Source of the DNA: Fen731 sp964354265
Lineage (GTDB): Bacteria; Actinomycetota; Humimicrobiia; Humimicrobiales; Humimicrobiaceae
DNA: 25,638 nt
Assembly: GCA_964354265.1 (NCBI GenBank)
Contig: CAYGYY010000029.1
Span: 1-25,638 of the forward strand
Reading direction: 5' to 3'
Translations under genes and position numbers: made by a program
Shown here: piece after piece, positions 16,476 through 23,800 of the stretch
Numbering within the stretch: the first letter of the stretch is position 1
Layout: every line of letters starts with the position of its first letter
Notes under the pieces: generated by a model
Told to the model about the DNA's origin: nothing
Database searches by the model: none
The model's input: the letters and a program-made list of their open reading frames with translations, nothing else

Positions 16476-17810
16476 TCACATCACAGTGTAATCTATCCTC
16501 AGAAGTTCACAAATCTCTATCAGCTCTTCAACATTATTACCATAAGCTATGTTCCAGTGATGGCCGAAACCGCTGTAAGCAATATTTTTAAACATATCCC
16601 TTATATTGAAATCAAATCTTATGTTTATAGGGTTTCCTTCATAATATTCCATCATGTTTGTATCAAGCGCCTGGCCTTTAGCAATAAACATCCGGTATCC
16701 CTGTCTTGAACCATGCATAGCAGCCATTGTGACTTCACCCGGGATCCTCTCAGGAAAATAAACTGCTATCCCTTCGCCAGTTTCATAATCTGTATGGATT
16801 GTTATCTCGCTTTTGTCTGCAGCAAGCGTAAATGCGCCTGCCCCGCAGTGCGAAAACATCAGGGAATTTCCGGGTTTGTCCAGGTCAAAAACTTTAAGCT
16901 GGTCCCCATTGGAGACAGGTTTGCCGGATAGATGGTAAAGCATAAACATCAATATAGTGGAATCCAGGTCTCCTTCACATGCAGCGGGTATGCCCATATC
17001 ATTTAATCTTGCTACAGGTATGCAGACTTTTCCTTTGAGGTGCGGAAAACAATTAATAGAAATCGCGCCAAGGGAGTTTTCTTTCACCATTTTCAAGACA
17101 TATGCAAGGATAGAAGATGTCATCATTCCCATTTCATCAGAAGCATCCACTTTTCCTGCAGAAGCCTTTATTTCTGACCAGATTTTTTTTGATTGGACCG
17201 CCTCAATCTCCTGGCTTCCAAGTAATATATCCTCATTGCCAAAATTTACAATCGTCAATCCAAATGTTTTTTTAATCATTATTTCGTCAGCAGTAAGGCT
17301 TGTCATTATTTTTGGGTGCCCGCCAACATATCCTATATTAGTTTTTTTCAATTTATTTTTCATTGCGCATGCCCTTGCAAACTTGTAGAAGTCATCCAGG
17401 GCAATACTGTCATCAAACTTTCCATAAATAAACCTGTAGTCTATTTCCAGGTCGAAAAGGTTGGGCATAATATTCTGGGAACCGGTTATTGAGATGTTAA
17501 AAGCATTATAATCGTGAGCCCATATTATAAAAGGTGTGTTTGCGCCGGTAAAAAGCGGCATTACCCTGAAATCGTCAGTAAAGGTGCCCAGGTTAAGGAC
17601 ATAAAGATCCGCACCCTTTTCATTGAAAAAATCTGCAGCATTTTTTGCAATTTCAGCGCTGGAGATAAATTCATTGAAGACAGTAGGCTCAAAACCAAGT
17701 CTTTGAGTGGACTCGACCAGGAGTTCCTGGTATTTGACAGAGTCCCCTTCGTCCATATTAAAACCTTTCATAATGCATGTACATATCCCTACTTTTGGCT
17801 TAATCATCAT
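16476..17810 (-). CDS. L-fucose/L-arabinose isomerase-like protein
   Basis: A 444-aa protein (442 if the second ATG at 17807 is used; it has the better six-base spacing from GGAG). The C-terminal half has the expected FucI/AraA metal-site pattern: AACEGDLDS (E279, D281), a following KVFDLD, SHCGAGAF (H321) and a late GFGHHW. The N-terminal half shows KVGICTCIM, LYVLNLGTF and FIIWAHDYN, consistent with the substrate-binding Rossmann domains of this superfamily. Known members interconvert aldoses and ketoses, but many COG2407 proteins have no tested substrate. It diverges from the HapK-like and solute-binding genes, and a LacI-type operator candidate lies 50 bases upstream. A role in the adjacent methyltransferase island is likely but inferred. 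Confidence 0.83.
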   Translation of the reverse strand: MMIKPKVGICTCIMKGFNMDEGDSVKYQELLVESTQRLGFEPTVFNEFISSAEIAKNAADFFNEKGADLYVLNLGTFTDDFRVMPLFTGANTPFIIWAHDYNAFNISITGSQNIMPNLFDLEIDYRFIYGKFDDSIALDDFYKFARACAMKNKLKKTNIGYVGGHPKIMTSLTADEIMIKKTFGLTIVNFGNEDILLGSQEIEAVQSKKIWSEIKASAGKVDASDEMGMMTSSILAYVLKMVKENSLGAISINCFPHLKGKVCIPVARLNDMGIPAACEGDLDSTILMFMLYHLSGKPVSNGDQLKVFDLDKPGNSLMFSHCGAGAFTLAADKSEITIHTDYETGEGIAVYFPERIPGEVTMAAMHGSRQGYRMFIAKGQALDTNMMEYYEGNPINIRFDFNIRDMFKNIAYSGFGHHWNIAYGNNVEELIEICELLRIDYTVM

Positions 17811-17859
17811 TTTCTCCTTGATAATCTTAATTTCTTTTTTGTATAATATATATGTGTGA

Positions 17860-17875
17860 TGTTAATCGTTTACCA
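17860..17875. promoter_or_regulatory. Candidate LacI-family operator in the divergent intergenic region
   Basis: TGTTAATCGTTTACCA is an imperfect 16-bp palindrome centred on CG with half-sites TGTTAAT and TGGTAAA. The 7+CG+7 form matches LacI/PurR-type operators. It lies 12 bases upstream of a TATTAT-like -10 on the minus strand, so binding would cover the -35 region of the isomerase-like gene. The LacI regulator encoded at 22630-23748 is the natural candidate binder. Confidence 0.5.
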
Positions 17876-18002
17876 TTATAATGTTATTATATTAATAATA
17901 AATTAGATAAAAATCAAAAGAAGGCAAAAAAATTATTAACTTTTTTAATAACCATGAAATTATCATCTTTATAACGAAAATTATAAGGTAAAGGAGAAGC
18001 TG

Positions 18003-18302
18003 ATGCATACGGTAATGATGGTATATAATTTGAAAAAAGGCATAACTCTTGAAGCATATAAAAAGTATTCGCTCGAAGTGGACCAGCCATTAGTAAATAA
18101 CCTTAATTCAGTGCTGGAGTTTAATGTTTTTTTTATCCTGGGACCAGAAAAGACCTGGGACGTATTTGAAACCATCCTTATTGACAGCTGGGAGGAATTT
18201 GTCAAAGAAACTGAAACTGATGAAATGCTTGAAGCTGACAGGGAATGGAGGCAGTGGATAGAAGAGGATTCTTTAAAGATAGTCTATGGGGAGAAAGTCT
18301 AG
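18003..18302 (+). CDS. HapK/RedY-like dimeric alpha-beta barrel protein
   Basis: A 99-aa protein starting MHTVMMVYNLKKGITLEAYKKY, with FNVFFILGPEKTWDVFETILIDSWEEF and a terminal DSLKIVYGEKV. This pattern resembles the small REDY-like/HapK family of ferredoxin-like barrel proteins, which are linked to prodigiosin biosynthesis in some bacteria but are widespread with unknown roles. AAGGAG six bases before the ATG gives a clear start. It precedes the solute-binding protein gene by 94 bases in the same direction, so the two may share a transcript from the divergent promoter region. Its function here is unknown; a small-molecule binding or lyase role is possible. Confidence 0.75.
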   Translation: MHTVMMVYNLKKGITLEAYKKYSLEVDQPLVNNLNSVLEFNVFFILGPEKTWDVFETILIDSWEEFVKETETDEMLEADREWRQWIEEDSLKIVYGEKV

Positions 18303-18396
18303 TTTTTAAATTACAATAATCATTAAAATGAAAGGAGGCTGGTTACTGCAATAATTTTTAATAAAACCAGATAAAAAATAAAACAAGGAGGCCGAT

Positions 18397-19794
18397 TTGA
18401 AAAAAATAATAATCTTTTCCCTGGTTGCAGTCTTTGCAATCACGCTAGGTTTTTTGGGAAGCGGTTGTGCAACAGAAACTGCTGAAACAACCGCAGCTGC
18501 AGAGGAGACTACGGCTGCTGCAACAACCGCAGAGGAAACAACAGCTGCTGCTACTGAAGCACCTGCTGCGGAAGGGACGATTGTCCTGAAATTTACTGAC
18601 TGGCAGGGTGGAAACACTGCTATCTTAAAGTCTTATGAGGAGCTTGAGGAAATATTTATTAGTGAACATCCCGAGGTAAAAGACGTTGAGTACACCCAGT
18701 ATACGGTAACTACTTATAACGAGTTTCTAAAACCTTCACTTTCCGGCGGAACTGCACCGGACCTTATTGCTGTATATCCCGGCCCGGATGTCGCAGAAGT
18801 TGTTGAGTCCGGGGGACTAAGGGATTTAAAACCGGACATTGATGAAGAATGGAAGACCTGGCTGGGGCCAGCATACAACTTTAAAGGAATGTGGTATAAG
18901 GATGGTATATATGTGGTGGCCCAGGATGTTTGGACTGAGTGCGTCTGGTACCACAAGGATATGCTCCAGGAAATAGGTGTTGAATTGCCGGCATCGACAG
19001 ATGCTTTTACAGTTCCAGAACTTGTTGCAATGGTCGGCCCGGCAAATGAGAAGGGGTATGACCTGTTCCAGGCAGGATTTATTGAAACATGGAGCTATTA
19101 TGATCCGTTCTTTAACTTTGTCCATCAGCAGCAGCAGGGAGAAACTCCTGATATGGTGGAACAGGCATTTGCAGGGGAAATATCATGGCAGCAGGATATT
19201 TTCAGGAATGCGATGCAGGTATTCGTGGACCTCAATGAAGCCGGCGCCTGGCCGCAGGATGCATTAAACCAGGACTATCAGGTCCAGGCATTTGGAAACT
19301 GGCTTGAGAGAAAAAGTATATTCATGTGGGGCCAGGGCGACTGGTTTGCAGGTTCAATGAAGGAAGAGGAGAATAATAAGGATAACCCGAATATTGGCAT
19401 AGTCCAGTTCCCGCTCGCGACTGAAACCGGTGAAACGGCATTTAACAAGAACTTCGGGACGGATATCGGGGTTTATGCTAAAGGCGAAAACCAGGAACTT
19501 GCAGTTCAGTGGATAAAGCTTACCAACAGCCCGACTGCTGCAAATATATTCATAAAAAATGGAGTAAACCCTGCAGGCGGAGTGGATCTTAATAACCTGC
19601 CGGAAATTACAAATCCTGTTCTTGAAGAATGCATTAAGCTGTACAACTCTCCGGGAAAATACAGTGAAGTCTACTACTTCTATCCTGATGGTGTAAAAGC
19701 TCTGGGTGACGGGATAGGAAATGTTGTACTGGGTCTTGAGACGGTAGACAATGTCTTAAAGCAGCTTGATGAGGTTTCAGGATTCCAGGGTTAA
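18397..19794 (+). CDS. ABC-type sugar solute-binding lipoprotein
   Basis: A 465-aa protein. Residues 1-23 form a lipoprotein signal with Cys24 as the acylation site (GSGC, a weaker lipobox). Residues about 25-58 are a low-complexity Thr/Ala/Glu linker. The remainder follows the extracellular solute-binding family 1 fold (ILKSYEELEEIFISEHP, LKPSLSGGTAPDLIAVYPG, GLRDLKPDID, FGTDIGVYAKG). Such proteins capture carbohydrates or related solutes for an ABC importer. The start is TTG at 18397, fixed by AAGGAGG at 18385-18391. No permease or ATPase gene is in the window. It is followed by a strong terminator and probably paired with the HapK-like gene upstream. Confidence 0.9.
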   Translation: MKKIIIFSLVAVFAITLGFLGSGCATETAETTAAAEETTAAATTAEETTAAATEAPAAEGTIVLKFTDWQGGNTAILKSYEELEEIFISEHPEVKDVEYTQYTVTTYNEFLKPSLSGGTAPDLIAVYPGPDVAEVVESGGLRDLKPDIDEEWKTWLGPAYNFKGMWYKDGIYVVAQDVWTECVWYHKDMLQEIGVELPASTDAFTVPELVAMVGPANEKGYDLFQAGFIETWSYYDPFFNFVHQQQQGETPDMVEQAFAGEISWQQDIFRNAMQVFVDLNEAGAWPQDALNQDYQVQAFGNWLERKSIFMWGQGDWFAGSMKEEENNKDNPNIGIVQFPLATETGETAFNKNFGTDIGVYAKGENQELAVQWIKLTNSPTAANIFIKNGVNPAGGVDLNNLPEITNPVLEECIKLYNSPGKYSEVYYFYPDGVKALGDGIGNVVLGLETVDNVLKQLDEVSGFQG

Positions 19795-19845
19795 ATATCC
19801 TTAATTGTTTCAAATTAGCAGCAATCATAGCTAAAGGTAAATTAT

Positions 19846-19883
19846 AATATACAGGAAAATCCGACTGGGTTTTCCTGTATATT
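19846..19883 (+). terminator. Strong intrinsic terminator after the solute-binding protein gene
   Basis: A 14-bp perfect stem (19846-19859 with 19870-19883) extends inward by two G-C pairs and one T-G pair to a GACT loop. An A tract on the left and a T tract on the right of the inner GC stem give the usual shape. It separates the solute-binding gene from the methyltransferase operon. Confidence 0.8.
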
Positions 19884-19969
19884 GATAATGATAATATAGC
19901 AACATATATTTATTTATATAATCTTATGTTTATATTATTAATCTTATTACAACAGGACATTATCAGGAA

Positions 19970-21430
19970 ATGATAAAGAATATTCCCGCAAACATATACC
20001 GGTATAACCTGGATTTTGATGTAAAAGGGATCCATGAAACAGCAGTTAGTATTCTTGGAGAATTAGGCATTTATATCGGAAGTGAAAAAGCCCTGGAACT
20101 TCTGGAATCATTGGGATGCAAAGTAGATTCTAAAAAATACCATGCCAGAATTCCCGGGGATTTAATAAACAATTCACTAAAAAATATCGTATCAGAATAC
20201 AACCTTTTCAACAGGGGAGGTAATTCTTATGTAGTATATGGCGGTAATAATATTCTATTAACCAGCGGAGCAGCCGCCATAAGAATTAAGGATATTAACG
20301 GGCAGTTCAGGAATTCAACATTAAAGGACCTGGAAAAATTTACAAGACTTCATGACGCCTATGAAATAGTGGATATTCTGCATACTGCCGTTGATGCTAC
20401 AGATTTGGACCAGGACACAATGCGGGCTCAGATGGCAGCTGCAGTATTTAAGAATACTTCAAAAGCTGCCTGGTTTGTAGCATCTAAAGTTGATGCTGTT
20501 GAATGTATTTATGATTTGGCATCAGCAGTCAGGGGTTCAAAAGCCGATTTAGATTCAAGACCTTTTTTCAGGATAGGAGCATCATCTGAAGCTGTTCTTG
20601 GTTTCCAGAAAGATGAGATTGAGCTGCTGATGAAATGCGCGGAGCTTGGAATACCGACAGGCTGTGAAGCTTATCCGATTATGGGATTAACTGCGCCGCT
20701 TTCAGTATCCGGGGCTCTTGCCCTTACAGCAGCAAACTATCTTGCAGCTCATGTAATTAAAACTGCGATTGATCCTGACAATCAAAATGTATTTCCGGTA
20801 ATGGCAGGCTCTTTCAATATGAAAAATGGAGAAATAATATCATCAGCCCCGGAGATATGGCAGTATTATATTGCAGGTATAAAGCTTGGACAATTTTATG
20901 GCATACCAACTTTTGTCCTTGTGGCGTCAGACTCTAAAGATACTGATATACAGGCAATATATGAAAAGACAATGGCTTTTATAATTATTGCTGGAGCTGG
21001 TGTTAACAATATTTTTGCAGCTACAAACGACCTGGATTCCATGAATCTTGCCACATTTGAAAATGTTATTATTGAGCTTGAAATTCTATCTTCCATATCC
21101 AGTTTTTTAAAAAATATCTCTATCCTTGAACCAAAAGCTGATTTTGAACTGATTAGAAATGGACTTAATAATAAGATGTTTTTTCTTGAGGACACTTATA
21201 CGCTGTCAAATTTTAAAGATTTCAGCTGGAATACTGATGTTTTTATTAAAGATAATTATCTAAGCTGGAAAAAGACGGGGATGAGAAGAATTGTTGATAT
21301 TGCACATGAAAAAGCGCAAAAAATACTTTCAAAACATGAACCTGTTAGACTGCCGGATAAGACTGTAAAAGAGATGGATAAAATACTTGAGGCATATAAA
21401 AAAATAAAAAATAAAAAAAATAGATTTTAA
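19970..21430 (+). CDS. MttB-family (trimethylamine methyltransferase-like) protein, non-pyrrolysine
   Basis: A 486-aa protein with family features: HETAVSILGELGI near the start, a SGAAAIRIKD glycine-rich segment, a STLKDLEKFTRLHD segment, GLTAPLSVSGALALTAAN in mid-protein, and a C-terminal helix with IAHEKAQKILSKHEP. MttB-family enzymes transfer methyl groups from quaternary or tertiary amines to a corrinoid protein. There is no in-frame TAG, so it belongs to the pyrrolysine-free branch, which includes glycine-betaine methyltransferases. The start is uncertain: AGGA directly abuts ATG 19970, and another AGGA lies at 19954-19957. It is the first gene of a four-gene run and diverges strongly from the second MttB homologue. 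The substrate is unknown. Confidence 0.88.
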   Translation: MIKNIPANIYRYNLDFDVKGIHETAVSILGELGIYIGSEKALELLESLGCKVDSKKYHARIPGDLINNSLKNIVSEYNLFNRGGNSYVVYGGNNILLTSGAAAIRIKDINGQFRNSTLKDLEKFTRLHDAYEIVDILHTAVDATDLDQDTMRAQMAAAVFKNTSKAAWFVASKVDAVECIYDLASAVRGSKADLDSRPFFRIGASSEAVLGFQKDEIELLMKCAELGIPTGCEAYPIMGLTAPLSVSGALALTAANYLAAHVIKTAIDPDNQNVFPVMAGSFNMKNGEIISSAPEIWQYYIAGIKLGQFYGIPTFVLVASDSKDTDIQAIYEKTMAFIIIAGAGVNNIFAATNDLDSMNLATFENVIIELEILSSISSFLKNISILEPKADFELIRNGLNNKMFFLEDTYTLSNFKDFSWNTDVFIKDNYLSWKKTGMRRIVDIAHEKAQKILSKHEPVRLPDKTVKEMDKILEAYKKIKNKKNRF

Positions 21431-21438
21431 TTTAAAAC

Positions 21439-21471
21439 GCACCTGTTTAAATAACAGGCGCCCTCAGGGGC
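21439..21471 (+). other. Overlapping alternative hairpins before the UroD-like gene
   Basis: CCTGTT (21442-21447) pairs with AACAGG (21453-21458), extended by GC pairs across one mismatch. GCCC (21460-21463) pairs with GGGC (21468-21471). The two structures share bases 21460-21461 and cannot both form fully. They lie in the 51-base spacer of the operon. Confidence 0.35.
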
Positions 21472-21481
21472 CAAAAGCAGG

Positions 21482-22615
21482 ATGTCCAGGGATAAAAGAG
21501 CTATTGAAAAAATCAACAGGGTAAGTGACAGTATCCATTTCAGGGACACTGGTTCATTCCCGATACAGGATATTTATTTCTGGGATGAGTTTTTGGCAAA
21601 CTGGAGAAAACATTTCGGGCTTGGCGCCGGTACAGATATCTTTAAATATTATGACCTTGATATTGTCTGCTGCAGCCCTAACATAGACCCTGTCATAGAT
21701 AATGTTGTCGAAATTGAAAAAACACCGGGATATGTGATTTACAGGGGCGGTTTTGGAAGCATCCTGAAAATGGATTTTACCCAGCCTGTACCCTGTTTTA
21801 TAGATTTTGCAGTTAAGGAAATAAGCGGGCTCGAGAAATTTGCTTTTGAGGATCCTGGTGATAAAAGAAGGTATGAGAGGAATTTTGCCCCGGTGGATAT
21901 GTATAACTTTTGCAATTCATTTTACGAGCAGCTAAATTTTTATAAGGACAGCTTTTTCATTCTTGGAAATATCTGTGAGGCCAGGGAAACCGCCTGGAGA
22001 GTGATTGGAATGCAGAATGAGCTTATTGCCTTAAAAGAATATCCTGAAAAACTGAGAATGTTTGCAGACAGGGCGGCAGATTTCAATATAGAAATTGGAA
22101 GCATCCAGTTATCAAATGAATATATTGATGGCCTTATCATATATGGCGATGTCGCATATGGAAGGGGGCTCTTAATGTCTCCAGGCTCATGGAAGGAAAT
22201 TTATTTCCCGGCACTTGAGAAAATATGCGCAGAGCTTAAAAGATTTGGCAAACCGCTTTTTTATCATACAGATGGGAATTATCTTGAGATCCTGGATATC
22301 CTGGCAGGTATTGGCATTGATGCGATACACCCAAACGAGGCAAAATCGGGAATTGATGTAGTCAAGCTTAAAGAGCGCTACCAGGGCAGAATTGCATTTA
22401 TGGGAAATATTGATGCCCTTAAGGCGCTTTCTCAAAGCATAGATGATATCGAACAGGAAATTGCTTATAAGATGCTTGCGGTCCGCCTCGGAGGCTATCT
22501 TCCCGGCGGTGATGATATCCCGCCTACGGTTTCACCGGAAAATTATGATTATTATATAAACCTTTTAAAGAAAAAAAGGAAATTACAGGAAAAACAGTCT
22601 AACTCAGGAACTTAA
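21482..22615 (+). CDS. Uroporphyrinogen-decarboxylase-like (MtaA/MtbA superfamily) methyltransferase
   Basis: A 377-aa TIM-barrel protein of the UroD family. Its FYHTDGN (H262, D264) and GGYLPGGDDIPP (D344) segments occupy the places where MtaA/MtbA enzymes carry the H-x-C and later C zinc ligands, and both cysteines are Asp here. IGIDAIHPNEAKSGIDVVKLK and IAFMGNIDALKAL are typical strands near the C-terminus. Relatives transfer methyl groups between corrinoid proteins and thiols or folates, and others decarboxylate porphyrins. Placement between two MttB homologues supports methyl transfer. The changed ligands mean the acceptor need not be coenzyme M. Ribosome site AGG abuts the ATG and is weak; 51 bases separate it from the previous gene. 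Confidence 0.85.
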   Translation: MSRDKRAIEKINRVSDSIHFRDTGSFPIQDIYFWDEFLANWRKHFGLGAGTDIFKYYDLDIVCCSPNIDPVIDNVVEIEKTPGYVIYRGGFGSILKMDFTQPVPCFIDFAVKEISGLEKFAFEDPGDKRRYERNFAPVDMYNFCNSFYEQLNFYKDSFFILGNICEARETAWRVIGMQNELIALKEYPEKLRMFADRAADFNIEIGSIQLSNEYIDGLIIYGDVAYGRGLLMSPGSWKEIYFPALEKICAELKRFGKPLFYHTDGNYLEILDILAGIGIDAIHPNEAKSGIDVVKLKERYQGRIAFMGNIDALKALSQSIDDIEQEIAYKMLAVRLGGYLPGGDDIPPTVSPENYDYYINLLKKKRKLQEKQSNSGT

Positions 22616-22629
22616 GTTAAGCAGGGCAT

Positions 22630-23748
22630 ATGGCAGTGAATAATATAAATGACAAGAAAGGAGTGGCTGTTATTAAGGATTCCAACATTAAACTAACTGC
22701 TGGAATTGAAAAAAAGGTAACTATAAAGGATATAGCCCGTGAAACAGGGCTTTCTGTTGCCACTGTTTCAAGGGTGATAAACAAGGTAAACCGCCATTAC
22801 AGTGAAGCTACAGAGAAAAGAGTTAGCGATGCCGTAAAACGCCTTAATTACACGCCCAACATTATTGCCTGGGGTCTTAAAAAACAAAAGACCAACACTA
22901 TAGGTTTTATAGTCCCCGAGCTTGACAGTTATTATTCCGAGATTTTCCTTGGCGCGCAGGATGTTGCAATGAAGCATGGTTATACAAATTTTCTCTGCAA
23001 CACCAATTATAATGTAGAATTTGAAAAGCTTTATTTTGACAACCTTCTTGCCAGGCGGGTCGATGGTGTGGTCATAGCAACCGGGCTTATCGACAGCAGC
23101 CATGTATACAGGCTTCTAAGGGAGGGCATAAAAATAGCTCTTATAGAATGTGACCTGGAGATACCTGATGTGGTTTCAGTAGTTATCGATAACTATAAAT
23201 ATTCAAGGCTTGCAGTCCAGCATTTGATAGATAATGGATATAAAAGAATCGGGTTCGTTTCTGCGCCGCTGGAGGAAATGAAAAACCTTAAAGAACGTTT
23301 CGGAGGTTATGTTGATGCGCTGAAATGCAATAATATGGACATAGATGATTCGGTCATTTATTTCAACAGGGCAATAAGGGGGGAATGGGACCTCACTTCC
23401 AGCAGTGAGCTTATCCGTGCAATAATGTCAGACAATAAAAACCGTCCTGACGCACTCTACATTATTTCTGATTCTGTAGCAATGGCTGCAATACAGGTCA
23501 TAAAGAAGCTTGGTTTGAGGATCCCTGCTGATATAGGTATTGTGGGTTTTGATGACAGGAGGTTCTGCAAATACCTTGAACCGCCTTTAACATCCATCCA
23601 CCAGCCTAAATATGAAATGGGTGCAAAAAGCACAGAACTTCTTATAAAGACAATAGAGAACAAAGAGGTCTTAAATAAAAAAATATATCTTGAAATGCAG
23701 CTATCCATAAGAGAGTCTTCCTCAAGAATAACCATTAAAAATACTTGA
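22630..23748 (+). CDS. LacI-family transcriptional regulator
   Basis: A 372-aa regulator. After an unusually long 29-residue N-terminal extension comes the helix-turn-helix VTIKDIARETGLSVATVSRVIN (30-51) and hinge-helix region. A periplasmic-binding-like effector domain follows (NTIGFIVPELDSYYSEIFLGA, GVVIATGLIDSS, GIVGFDDRRFCKYLEPPLTSIHQP). LacI members bind palindromic operators with a central CG and are released by a sugar or related ligand. The ATG at 22630 has AGGG four bases upstream. Fourteen bases separate it from the UroD-like gene, so it is co-transcribed. The likely targets are this operon and the divergent isomerase-like/HapK-like region, where an operator candidate exists. Confidence 0.93.
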   Translation: MAVNNINDKKGVAVIKDSNIKLTAGIEKKVTIKDIARETGLSVATVSRVINKVNRHYSEATEKRVSDAVKRLNYTPNIIAWGLKKQKTNTIGFIVPELDSYYSEIFLGAQDVAMKHGYTNFLCNTNYNVEFEKLYFDNLLARRVDGVVIATGLIDSSHVYRLLREGIKIALIECDLEIPDVVSVVIDNYKYSRLAVQHLIDNGYKRIGFVSAPLEEMKNLKERFGGYVDALKCNNMDIDDSVIYFNRAIRGEWDLTSSSELIRAIMSDNKNRPDALYIISDSVAMAAIQVIKKLGLRIPADIGIVGFDDRRFCKYLEPPLTSIHQPKYEMGAKSTELLIKTIENKEVLNKKIYLEMQLSIRESSSRITIKNT

Positions 23749-23800
23749 ATCTTTTGAGGGTTTAAATATTTCAGAAATATAATTTTTATCTGGAGGGAAA

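Noticed and set aside
16957..17388. 143-codon plus-strand ORF inside the isomerase-like gene
   Set aside because: It lies opposite a well-supported gene and has no recognisable domain.
23180..23195. Perfect 16-bp CG-centred palindrome inside the LacI gene
   Set aside because: It spans codons for a Val-Ile-Asp-Asn stretch common in LacI proteins, so the palindrome is likely a by-product of coding. It could only be revived by binding data.
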